In this document: positions 7,442-14,372 of the stretch, piece by piece
Numbering within the stretch: position 1 is the first letter of the stretch
How the letters are laid out: each line of letters starts with the position of its first letter
Assembly (NCBI GenBank): GCA_002291855.1
Contig: DBAW01000175.1
Coordinates: 545-14,916 of the forward strand
Source: Sphingomonas sp. UBA1000
GTDB lineage: Bacteria; Pseudomonadota; Alphaproteobacteria; Sphingomonadales; Sphingomonadaceae
Reading direction: 5' to 3'
DNA: 14,372 bases
The notes under the pieces: generated by a model
The model's input: the letters and a program-made list of their open reading frames with translations, nothing else
Database searches by the model: none
What the model was told of the DNA's origin: nothing
Program-made: the position numbers and the translations under genes

Positions 7442-8125
7442 ATGACCGGGCGGATGATCAGAACCGGCGCGATGCTGCTGGCATCGACGCTTTTGCTGGC
7501 AGGCGCGCCCGCACGGGCGACCGATGATGTTGCCCAGGTCTGGTACGCGACCCTCGCCACCGGGCCGATTTCGGGCAAGACACTGATCTGGCTGGAAGGT
7601 CAGGCGCGGATCGGCGAGGCGCCGGGCCGCCAGCGCCAGTTCATCCTGCGCCCCGCCATCGGCCGGCAGATCGGCCGCACCACCCAGATCCATGCCGGCT
7701 ATGCCTATGTGCCGACCGGCACGACCGACCGGCTGCGCGACGAGCACCGCTTCTGGCAGCAGATTTCGTTCCAGATTGCGCGCACTGACCGCATCCAGCT
7801 GCTCGGCCGCAGCCGGATCGAACAGCGGCTGTTCAGCGGCGAGGACATGGGCTGGCGGCTGCGCCAGCAGGTGCGCGCCAACCTGCCGCTGGGCGGCAAG
7901 GACGGGGTGTCGCTGGTGCTGTGGTCGGAAGGGTTTTTCAACCTCAACGCCCCTGCCCCGCGTTTCCGCACCGGGATCGACCGCTGGCGCAACCAGATCG
8001 GCCTCAACATTCCAGTCACGCGCAACATCTCGTTCGAGCCGGGCTATCTCAATCAACATGTCCGGCGGCGCGGCGAAGACGCGATGGACCATATCTTCTG
8101 GTCGCAGCTGGTCATCCGCCTCTGA
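7442..8125 (+). CDS. DUF2490-family outer-membrane-type protein
   Basis: Predicted secreted beta-barrel-like protein of unknown function, 227 residues from the chosen start. A basic N-terminus and hydrophobic stretch (AMLLASTLLLAGAPARA, about 10-26) form a signal peptide that probably ends at ARA. The mature part starts with DDVAQVWYATL and continues with alternating hydrophobic/polar strands, for example LIWLEGQARIG, RQFILRPAIG, IHAGYAYVP and RWRNQIGLNIP, ending in aromatic SQLVIRL. This matches my recollection of DUF2490 (PF10677). The ATG at 7442 follows AAAGGAAG, although the spacing is short. An ATG at 7394 overlapping the truA stop, or a TTG at 7391, would add 16-17 polar residues before the signal peptide. 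It is the third gene of the fmt-truA unit, with no terminator between. Confidence 0.82.
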   Translation: MTGRMIRTGAMLLASTLLLAGAPARATDDVAQVWYATLATGPISGKTLIWLEGQARIGEAPGRQRQFILRPAIGRQIGRTTQIHAGYAYVPTGTTDRLRDEHRFWQQISFQIARTDRIQLLGRSRIEQRLFSGEDMGWRLRQQVRANLPLGGKDGVSLVLWSEGFFNLNAPAPRFRTGIDRWRNQIGLNIPVTRNISFEPGYLNQHVRRRGEDAMDHIFWSQLVIRL

Positions 8126-8224
8126 CCGGCCCGGCGGGACCATCTGGCTGGCCGATCTGGCGCGTTTGGCAACGCAGCAGAAGCAAAGGATTGCACCGCC
8201 GATCCAACGCTTTCACCGATTCCC

Positions 8225-8253
8225 GTGGCACCGCACAAAACATCTCCTATAGT
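8225..8253 (+). promoter_or_regulatory. Putative promoter of the MarR-family gene
   Basis: -35 GTGGCA (8225-8230) and -10 TATAGT (8248-8253), 17 bases apart. The -10 matches the consensus at five of six bases, the -35 at four. It lies 70 bases upstream of the regulator's ATG. A GTTAA...TTAAC pair (8252-8256 and 8273-8277) with CAC/GTG inside lies just downstream of the -10 and could be a self-operator. The remainder of the gap back to 8126 shows no gene and no clear terminator. Confidence 0.4.
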
Positions 8254-8322
8254 TAATCACGGGCAGTGGACCTTAACCGGCAGACCAGATCGGACAGGCC
8301 CGCGCCCGGGGCGGAGACACAG

Positions 8323-8844
8323 ATGGCGAACGGGCAGGCAGTGCTGCCGGCAGGCAGCGGCGACAAGGTGAGCCTGGGCGGGCTCAGAACGCATATCGGA
8401 TTTCAGTTGCGGCGCGCGCATGATGCGTCTTTTCAGGCCTTTGCCCGCGCCATCGGCGAGGATGCGCTCAACCCCGGCCATTATGCGATCCTGTCGCTGA
8501 TCGCCGACAATCCCGGCCTGAACCAGACCGCGCTCAGCCTTGCCACCGGGCGGGACAAGTCCACGCTGACCCCGGCGATCAGGACGCTCGAGCGCGACGG
8601 CCTTGTCGTGCGGCGGCGCTCCGAGACGGACCGGCGTGCCTATCATCTGCACCTGACACCGATGGGTGGAGCCTATCTCGACCGGCTGACCGCCCATGCC
8701 GATGCCGTCGACCGGCAACTCGACGCGATTGTCGGGGAATTTCACAAGCCGCTGCTGATCCACCTGCTCGAATGCATCGCCGACGAACTCGGCCGCGATC
8801 AAGCCGACGCCGCACCGCCATCGGCCGGCACGCTCGCCGCCTGA
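8323..8844 (+). CDS. MarR-family winged-helix transcriptional regulator
   Basis: Dimeric DNA-binding regulator of the MarR family, 173 residues; ligand and targets unknown. After a short polar lead (about 1-18) come an N-terminal dimerisation helix (LRTHIGFQLRRAHDASFQ), the LNPGHYAILSLIADNPGLNQ helices (about 49-68), the recognition helix region (about 70-92, ending TPAIRTLERDGLV) and the wing RRSETDRRAYHLHLTPMG (about 98-115), then a C-terminal dimerisation helix. The ATG at 8323 has GGAG six bases upstream. A GTG at 8266 would add 19 residues of low-complexity sequence and lacks a good site. It stands alone between the fmt operon and a convergent methyltransferase, 15 bases stop to stop. 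The usual divergent target gene of MarR proteins is absent, so autoregulation or a distant target is likely. Confidence 0.9.
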   Translation: MANGQAVLPAGSGDKVSLGGLRTHIGFQLRRAHDASFQAFARAIGEDALNPGHYAILSLIADNPGLNQTALSLATGRDKSTLTPAIRTLERDGLVVRRRSETDRRAYHLHLTPMGGAYLDRLTAHADAVDRQLDAIVGEFHKPLLIHLLECIADELGRDQADAAPPSAGTLAA

Positions 8845-8859
8845 TCCGCCGTCCGCGCG

Positions 8860-9633
8860 TCAGATATTGACCCCAAGCCGCGCACTGAGCCGGTAGATCG
8901 CCCGGCTGTACGGCACGGCGACGGCTTGAAAAGCGTGTTCGGGGAGCAGCTTCGCGACCAGCCCCAGCGGGGCGCGCGCAAGCTGGCGGGCAAGGCGTTT
9001 CGCAGGGGGCATCGCGCGGCGACGCTCCCGTCCCAGCCGGGCGATCCCAGCTTCCAGAGCCGCGACATCGCAGGCAAAGGAACCACCTTCCTTGAAGCCG
9101 ACGAAGTAGAGGTCGTGCGACGTCGACGCGGTGTAGAACCGGTGGAGCGCAAACATCTCCTCCAGACCCAGAGACGCCTCGAAATCGGCGCGGGTCAGGT
9201 TGCGATAATAGCTCCAGCCGCGCTGATGCGTGCCGGGCGACATCCGCGGGTCAGTACGCGCCGTCCCATGTTCGACCCGGCCCGTGGTCGCGCACGTCAT
9301 GATCAAAAGGCCGCCCGGCCGCAGCATTCGGTGCATGTTGATGAAGGTTTCGCGCCAATGCGGATTATGCTCGAAGCATTCTGACGAGATGGCGATATCA
9401 AACCGATCCGATCCCAGATCAACTTCATGGCCCGAACAGACAATATCCACGCCGGGTCCAGGGGCCAGATCAACGCCGACATATTCGGATGCCGCAGAAA
9501 AAATCGATCTTATACCGCCAGCAGCCTCGTTCACGTCATAGGAACCGATTTCGATCACACGTGGTGCTGAAAACCCCTTGCACATGTATGACGAGCACAG
9601 GCGCAAGAATCCCATTTGTTCCGGATGAGACAT
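8860..9633 (-). CDS. Class I SAM-dependent methyltransferase, substrate unknown
   Basis: Rossmann-fold methyltransferase of 257 residues. Motif I is VIEIGSYDVNEAAGG (about 26-40). The acidic residue contacting the SAM ribose is in YVGVDLAPGPGVDIV (about 51-65, Asp55). FDIAISSECFEHN (about 78-90) and MLRPGGLLIMTC (about 103-114) complete the Methyltransf_11-like core. The C-terminal third (about 195-257) is basic and helical with no motif I recognise. Relatives I recall act on sugars or small metabolites in surface-glycan clusters, but nothing here fixes a substrate. The ATG at 9633 has AGGGGAG at good spacing. A further 70 in-frame codons upstream look non-coding and were excluded. Composition is mosaic: hand counts of three 60-base lines at 9481-9720 give about 47-52% G+C, whereas the 3' half resembles its GC-rich neighbours. 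Recent acquisition or recombination is possible. Confidence 0.88.
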   Translation of the reverse strand: MSHPEQMGFLRLCSSYMCKGFSAPRVIEIGSYDVNEAAGGIRSIFSAASEYVGVDLAPGPGVDIVCSGHEVDLGSDRFDIAISSECFEHNPHWRETFINMHRMLRPGGLLIMTCATTGRVEHGTARTDPRMSPGTHQRGWSYYRNLTRADFEASLGLEEMFALHRFYTASTSHDLYFVGFKEGGSFACDVAALEAGIARLGRERRRAMPPAKRLARQLARAPLGLVAKLLPEHAFQAVAVPYSRAIYRLSARLGVNI

Positions 9634-9876
9634 GATTTCACTCCCCTGGATACGAAATGATAATCGGGGAGGCATCCAGTCGCGCGGATAACAACGTCCG
9701 TTTACGGTGTTTCGTTTCATCCGGAACAGATCGATGTGAGGGAGATCATTCCGGGATCGATCGCGGCAATATGTTTTCAAGCCGGATCGATCACCAAGCC
9801 CATCACCAAAATGGACATCCCAAAAGCCCGGAGCGGGTGACATCGGGCGAGAGGCCGGTCATGCCGCCGGGGACAA
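9634..9876. other. Gene-free, lower-GC stretch with repeated GATCGAT boxes
   Basis: About 240 bases between the methyltransferase start and the tRNA terminator, without a credible gene. Three copies of GATCGAT occur (9729-9735, 9755-9761 and 9785-9791). The last two are the full 8-base palindrome GATCGATC, each preceded by CCGG or CCGGG. The stretch presumably contains the methyltransferase promoter, but no clean -35/-10 pair was found. Confidence 0.5.
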
Positions 9877-9910
9877 AAAAACCCCGGAAGCACCGGCTTC
9901 CGGGGTTTTT
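9877..9910 (-). terminator. Rho-independent terminator of tRNA-Val
   Basis: Inverted repeat with arms 9877-9891 and 9896-9910: a GC core CCCCGGAAGC with flanking A and T tracts and a 4-base loop. On the minus strand the run of Ts follows the stem. It begins two bases past the tRNA CCA end and is a textbook terminator. Confidence 0.92.
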
Positions 9911-9912
9911 GA

Positions 9913-9987
9913 TGGTGGGCGCGGCAAGGATTGAACTTGCGACCCCTGCGGTGTGAACACAGTGCTCTACCACTGAGCTACGCGCCC
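9913..9987 (-). tRNA. tRNA-Val, anticodon CAC
   Basis: A complete 75-base cloverleaf including an encoded CCA end. The acceptor GGGCGCG pairs perfectly with CGCGCCC, the D stem is GCTC/GAGC, and the anticodon stem CTGTG/CGCAG contains one U-G pair. The anticodon loop TTCACAC places CAC at 34-36, reading GTG valine codons. The T arm is GCAAG-TTCAATC-CTTGC. Its terminator follows immediately. Confidence 0.96.
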
Positions 9988-10003
9988 ACGCTGTGGAGCG
10001 ACG

Positions 10004-10032
10004 CCTTTAGGGCGCTCCCTCGCCCCTGTCCA
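10004..10032 (-). promoter_or_regulatory. Putative promoter of tRNA-Val
   Basis: On the minus strand, -35 TGGACA (10027-10032, five of six to consensus) and a weak -10 TAAAGG (10004-10009) with 17-base spacing. The implied transcription start lies about nine bases before the tRNA. An overlapping inverted repeat GGAGCG/CGCTCC (9995-10000 and 10013-10018) could instead act as a 3' hairpin for hupB. Confidence 0.35.
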
Positions 10033-10072
10033 GACCGGAAAATAGGGTGCCGGCCCGAAAAAACGTCACCGG

Positions 10073-10348
10073 TCAGACGTTGCACGCATCCTTGAGCGTC
10101 TTGCCGGCCTTGAACTTGGGCTGCGACGATTCCTTGATCGACATCGGCTCGCCGGTGCGCGGATTGCGGCCGGTCGACGCCTTGCGCCGCGTCACGGTAA
10201 AGGTGCCGAAGCCGACCAGACGGACCTCGTCGCCCTTTTTGAGCGCGGCGGAAATGGTGTCGAACACCGCTTCGACCGCTTTGACCGCATCGCCGCGGGT
10301 CAGGCCCGCGGTTTCGGCGACTGCGCCGATCAGTTCCTGTTTGTTCAT
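10073..10348 (-). CDS. hupB: HU-family nucleoid DNA-binding protein
   Basis: Small histone-like protein that bends and compacts DNA, 91 residues, the usual HU length. It starts MNKQELIGAVAETAGLTRGDA and has the core GDEVRLVGFGTFTV (about 39-52). The DNA-gripping beta-arm carries GRNPRTGE (about 60-67), whose Pro intercalates in HU/IHF proteins. The C-terminal PKFKAGKTLKDACN is typical. The absence of IHF-specific features and the position after lon favour HU over IHF. The ATG at 10348 follows AAGGGGA at slightly long spacing. Upstream in-frame codons to 10597 overlap the end of lon and were rejected. The order clpX-lon-hupB is widely conserved in proteobacteria. Confidence 0.95.
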   Translation of the reverse strand: MNKQELIGAVAETAGLTRGDAVKAVEAVFDTISAALKKGDEVRLVGFGTFTVTRRKASTGRNPRTGEPMSIKESSQPKFKAGKTLKDACNV

Positions 10349-10424
10349 CTGATACTCGTCCCCTTTGCTGGCGCGCATGGCGGCGCCTGTATCGGAATCG
10401 GGCCAAGCTGGCATCCGGCGGGCC

Positions 10425-10453
10425 ACTAAGAAGAAGCCGGCCCCCGGCGTCAA
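10425..10453 (-). promoter_or_regulatory. Putative hupB promoter
   Basis: Minus-strand -35 TTGACG (10448-10453, five of six to consensus) and a weak -10 CTTAGT (10425-10430), 17 bases apart. This gives a 5' leader of about 70 bases for hupB. Upstream, between lon and this promoter, lies a GC stem GCGGGCGG/CCGCCCGC (10507-10514 and 10526-10533) without a T run, so lon may partly read through. Confidence 0.4.
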
Positions 10454-10547
10454 CGACCAATCACGGCACCGGCCGTATCGGACGCACCGTTTGACGGCGG
10501 GAGCGTGCGGGCGGCACCATCGGCACCGCCCGCGCCGGTGCAACAGG

Positions 10548-12953
10548 TCAGTGGCGGACCGCCGGGTCAGCCTCGCCCAGCGACGAGGCGACGGCAACCG
10601 GCGGCTGCGCCGCCAGCTCGTCGGCCTCGGTCCATTCGATCGGCGTCAGCGGCGCGGCGAGCGCACCGGCAAGCACCTGATCGACATGGCTGACCGGCAC
10701 GATGGTCAGCCCGTCACGGATATTGGCCGGGATATCGGCCAGATCCTTTTCGTTCTCCTGCGGGATGAACACGGTGGTGATCCCGCCGCGCAGCGCCGCC
10801 AGCAGCTTTTCCTTCAGCCCGCCAATGGGCAGCACACGGCCGCGCAGCGTGACTTCGCCGGTCATCGCCACTTCGCGCCGCACCGGGATGCCGGTCAGCG
10901 TCGACACGATCGAGGTCACCATGCCGATACCCGCCGACGGCCCGTCCTTGGGCACCGCGCCTTCGGGCAGGTGGATATGGATGTCCTTGCGCGCAAACAG
11001 GCTTGGCTTGATGCCATAGGCCGGGCTGCGTGCGCGGACGAAGCTGAACGCGGCCTGCACCGATTCCTGCATCACCTCGCCCAGCTTGCCGGTCGTGCGG
11101 ATCTGGCCCTTGCCGGGCACGGTCACGCTTTCGATGGTCAACAGTTCGCCGCCCACCTCGGTCCAGGCGAGGCCGGTCACCGCGCCGATCTGGTTCTCCT
11201 CCTCGCCGACGCCGTGGCGATAGCGGCGGACGCCGGCATATTCGGCCAGATTGTCGGGCGTGATCTCCGCCGCCTCGATCTTGCCTTCGAGAATGCGGCG
11301 CAGCGCCTTGCGGGCGAGCTTGGCAATCTCGCGCTCGAGCGTGCGGACACCCGCCTCGCGCGTGTAATGGCGGATCAGCGCGCGCAGCCCGTCCTCGGTG
11401 ATCGCGAACTCGCCCGGCTTCAGGCCATGCGCCTCGATCTGCTTGGCCACCAGATGGCGCTGGGCGATCTCGACCTTCTCATCCTCGGTATAGCCTTCGA
11501 CTCGGATGATCTCCATGCGGTCGAGCAGCGGCTGCGGCAGGTTGAGCGAGTTGGCCGTGGTGACGAACATCACGTCCGACAGGTCGATATCGATTTCCAG
11601 ATAATGGTCCTGGAACTTGTTATTCTGTTCCGGGTCCAGCACCTCGAGCAGGGCCGAGGCCGGATCGCCGCGGAAATCCTGGCCCAGCTTGTCGATCTCG
11701 TCGAGCAGGAACAGCGGGTTGGACGTGCCGGCCTTGCGCAGATTGGTCACGATCTTGCCCGGCAGCGAGCCGATATAGGTGCGCCGATGGCCGCGAATCT
11801 CGGCCTCGTCGCGCACCCCGCCCAGCGACTGGCGGACGAACTCGCGGCCCGTCGCGCGCGCGATCGACTTGCCGAGCGAGGTCTTGCCGACGCCCGGCGG
11901 GCCGACCAGGCACAGGATCGGGCCTTTGAGCTTGTTGGTGCGCGCCTGGACCGCCAGATATTCGACGATCCGCTCCTTCACCTTCTCAAGGCCGTAATGA
12001 TCCTCGTCGAGCACGCGCTCGGCCTCGGCAATGTCGCGCTTGAGCTTGGACTTCTTGCCCCAGGGCAGGCCCAGCAGCACGTCCAGATAATTGCGCACCA
12101 CCGTCGCCTCGGCCGACATCGGGGCCATGGTCTTGAGCTTTTTCAGCTCCGCCCCGGCCTTGGCGCGCGCTTCCTTGGACAGTTTGAGCTTGGCGATCTT
12201 CTGCGTGAGTTCGGCGATCTCGTCGCCATCCTCTTCGCTTTCATTGCCCAGCTCGCGCTGGATCGCCTTCAGCTGTTCGTTCAGATAATATTCGCGCTGT
12301 GTCTTCTCCATCTGGCGCTTGACGCGGCTGCGGATCTTCTTTTCGACCTGCAGCACGCCCAGCTCGCCCTCCATGAAGGCGAACACCATCTCCAGCCGCT
12401 TGGCCGGATCGAGTTCGACGAGCAGCGACTGCTTGTCGGCCACCTTGATCGTGATGTTGGCGGCCACCGCATCGGCCAGCCGCGACGCATCGTCGATATC
12501 GGCCAGCTGCACAGCCGTTTCAGCCGGCAGCTTGCGGTTGAGCTTGGCGTAATTCTCGAACTGCTCGACCACCGAACGCATCAGCGCCTTGGCCTCGACG
12601 CCGGTCACCTCCGGCTCCTCGGTCAGGGTGACGCTGGCGTTCAGATGCTCGCCATCGCGCGACAGCGTGTCGAGCGTCGCGCGCTGCTTGCCCTCGACCA
12701 GCACGCGGACGGTGCCGTCGGGCAGCTTGAGCAGCTGCAGCACGGTCGCCAGCACGCCAAGGTCGTAAAGATCGTCGCGATCGGGATCGTCATTGGCCGG
12801 GTCGAGCTGCGCGACAAGGAAGATCTGCTTGTCCGCCGCCATCGCCCGCTCAAGCGCCGCCACCGACTTTTCGCGGCCGACGAACAGCGGCACGATCATG
12901 TGCGGAAACACGACAATGTCGCGCAGCGGCAAAACTGGATAGCTCTGGGTCAT
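10548..12953 (-). CDS. lon: ATP-dependent Lon protease
   Basis: Cytosolic AAA+ serine protease that degrades misfolded and selected regulatory proteins; 801 residues, normal for LonA. The N-terminal substrate-binding LON domain begins YPVLPLRDIVVFPHMIVPLF (about 5-24). A coiled segment follows (about 200-280). The AAA+ module has Walker A GPPGVGKT (351-358), Walker B FLLDEID (415-421) and conserved TTANSLNLPQPLLDRM (about 465-480). The protease domain carries PKDGPSAGI with catalytic Ser673 and GGLKEKL with Lys714, both dyad residues intact. Two adjacent ATGs (12956 and 12953) follow GGAG; spacing favours 12953. The short Ala/Pro/Glu tail after about 768 is unremarkable. A heat-shock-like promoter lies upstream and clpX precedes it with its own terminator. 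Confidence 0.98.
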   Translation of the reverse strand: MTQSYPVLPLRDIVVFPHMIVPLFVGREKSVAALERAMAADKQIFLVAQLDPANDDPDRDDLYDLGVLATVLQLLKLPDGTVRVLVEGKQRATLDTLSRDGEHLNASVTLTEEPEVTGVEAKALMRSVVEQFENYAKLNRKLPAETAVQLADIDDASRLADAVAANITIKVADKQSLLVELDPAKRLEMVFAFMEGELGVLQVEKKIRSRVKRQMEKTQREYYLNEQLKAIQRELGNESEEDGDEIAELTQKIAKLKLSKEARAKAGAELKKLKTMAPMSAEATVVRNYLDVLLGLPWGKKSKLKRDIAEAERVLDEDHYGLEKVKERIVEYLAVQARTNKLKGPILCLVGPPGVGKTSLGKSIARATGREFVRQSLGGVRDEAEIRGHRRTYIGSLPGKIVTNLRKAGTSNPLFLLDEIDKLGQDFRGDPASALLEVLDPEQNNKFQDHYLEIDIDLSDVMFVTTANSLNLPQPLLDRMEIIRVEGYTEDEKVEIAQRHLVAKQIEAHGLKPGEFAITEDGLRALIRHYTREAGVRTLEREIAKLARKALRRILEGKIEAAEITPDNLAEYAGVRRYRHGVGEEENQIGAVTGLAWTEVGGELLTIESVTVPGKGQIRTTGKLGEVMQESVQAAFSFVRARSPAYGIKPSLFARKDIHIHLPEGAVPKDGPSAGIGMVTSIVSTLTGIPVRREVAMTGEVTLRGRVLPIGGLKEKLLAALRGGITTVFIPQENEKDLADIPANIRDGLTIVPVSHVDQVLAGALAAPLTPIEWTEADELAAQPPVAVASSLGEADPAVRH

Positions 12954-12991
12954 CATGGCTCCGGTTACGCCTCAAGGCGTTTACAGGACTT

Positions 12992-13019
12992 ATATGGGAC
13001 CGGATCGGCCGGCATCAAT
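12992..13019 (-). promoter_or_regulatory. Heat-shock (sigma-32)-like promoter of lon
   Basis: Minus-strand TCCCATAT (12992-12999) matches seven of eight bases of the sigma-32 -10 consensus CCCCATNT. Upstream of it, -35 ATTGAT (13014-13019) matches CTTGAA at four of six. About 13-14 bases separate them, within the sigma-32 range. The same bases could also be read as a sigma-70 element, TTGATG-N17-ATATAA. lon is a classic heat-shock gene, so either or both are plausible. Confidence 0.45.
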
Positions 13020-13070
13020 CCATGGCAGTTTTCCGCGCCTGCCCGCCCGCCCGGTCCGGCGGGGCGCACA

Positions 13071-13100
13071 GACGAAAAGAGGCGGCCCGGCAGGGCCGCC
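13071..13100 (-). terminator. Rho-independent terminator of clpX
   Basis: Perfect 8-base stem GGCGGCCC/GGGCCGCC (13081-13088 and 13093-13100) with a 4-base loop. On the minus strand it is followed by TCTTTTC. It lies 41 bases past the clpX stop and separates clpX from the lon promoter. Confidence 0.8.
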
Positions 13101-13122
13101 TCCATCATGCCGCCGGCCCCGC

Positions 13123-13141
13123 AAGGCCGGATAAGGCCGGA

Positions 13142-13148
<7 letters not shown>
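13123..13148. repeat. Short 10-base tandem repeat across the clpX stop codon
   Basis: Two exact copies of AAGGCCGGAT (13123-13132 and 13133-13142), followed by a partial third copy (CAGGCCG). The third unit runs into the last codons of clpX. It probably arose by slippage. No function is implied. Confidence 0.6.

Positions 13149-14372
<1,224 letters not shown>

Noticed and set aside
9634..9843. 70-residue N-terminal extension of the methyltransferase
   Set aside because: It is Arg/Pro-rich without a domain, and AGGGGAG sits correctly before the ATG at 9633.
9913..9987. Possible integrated element using tRNA-Val as an attachment site
   Set aside because: I found no duplicate of the tRNA 3' end, no integrase and no phage genes in the window.
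10507..10533. GC hairpin after lon as a terminator
   Set aside because: The 8-base stem is real, but no T run follows on the minus strand, so I did not call it a rho-independent terminator.

Overview
The window is GC-rich chromosomal DNA that reads as an alphaproteobacterium, most likely a sphingomonad (Sphingomonas or a close relative). This rests on remembered family resemblance rather than a search. The pointers are the clpX-lon-hupB gene order, a free-standing SWIB-domain protein, a PEPxxWA-type PEP-CTERM tail, and the flavour of the Ffh, Lon and DUF2490 proteins. Almost everything here is core genome.

Layout from left to right. Positions 1-1350 hold ffh (SRP54), read leftward and cut by the window edge. 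Next come a secreted PEP-CTERM protein (1608-2258), a small SWIB-domain protein with a strong terminator (2506-2775), rmuC (2954-4435), def (4515-5042) and recR (5102-5698), all on the minus strand. A gap of about 50 bases separates recR from a divergent plus-strand operon: fmt (5752-6657), truA (6654-7394) and a DUF2490 outer-membrane-type protein (7442-8125). A MarR-type regulator follows on the plus strand (8323-8844). A class I SAM-dependent methyltransferase converges on it from the minus strand (8860-9633); its 5' half is clearly poorer in G+C than its surroundings. The rest is minus-strand: tRNA-Val(CAC) with its terminator (9877-9987), hupB (HU), lon, and clpX, whose first dozen or so codons lie beyond the right edge.

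How the genes work together. ffh serves co-translational membrane targeting. def and fmt are the two halves of the N-formyl-methionine cycle and stand back to back here instead of forming the common def-fmt operon. recR and rmuC are DNA-repair genes, and truA modifies tRNA. clpX and lon are the ATP-dependent protease block, followed by the nucleoid protein HU. The more accessory items are the PEP-CTERM protein, the SWIB protein, the DUF2490 protein, the MarR regulator and the methyltransferase.

I found no new multi-gene system, CRISPR array, insertion sequence or prophage gene. The points most worth a second look are a predicted leaderless def transcript, a heat-shock-like promoter before lon, the compositionally odd methyltransferase beside tRNA-Val with repeated GATCGAT boxes upstream, and a palindrome upstream of the PEP-CTERM gene. 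No stretch of more than 300 bases lacks a gene; the longest gap is 9634-9912.
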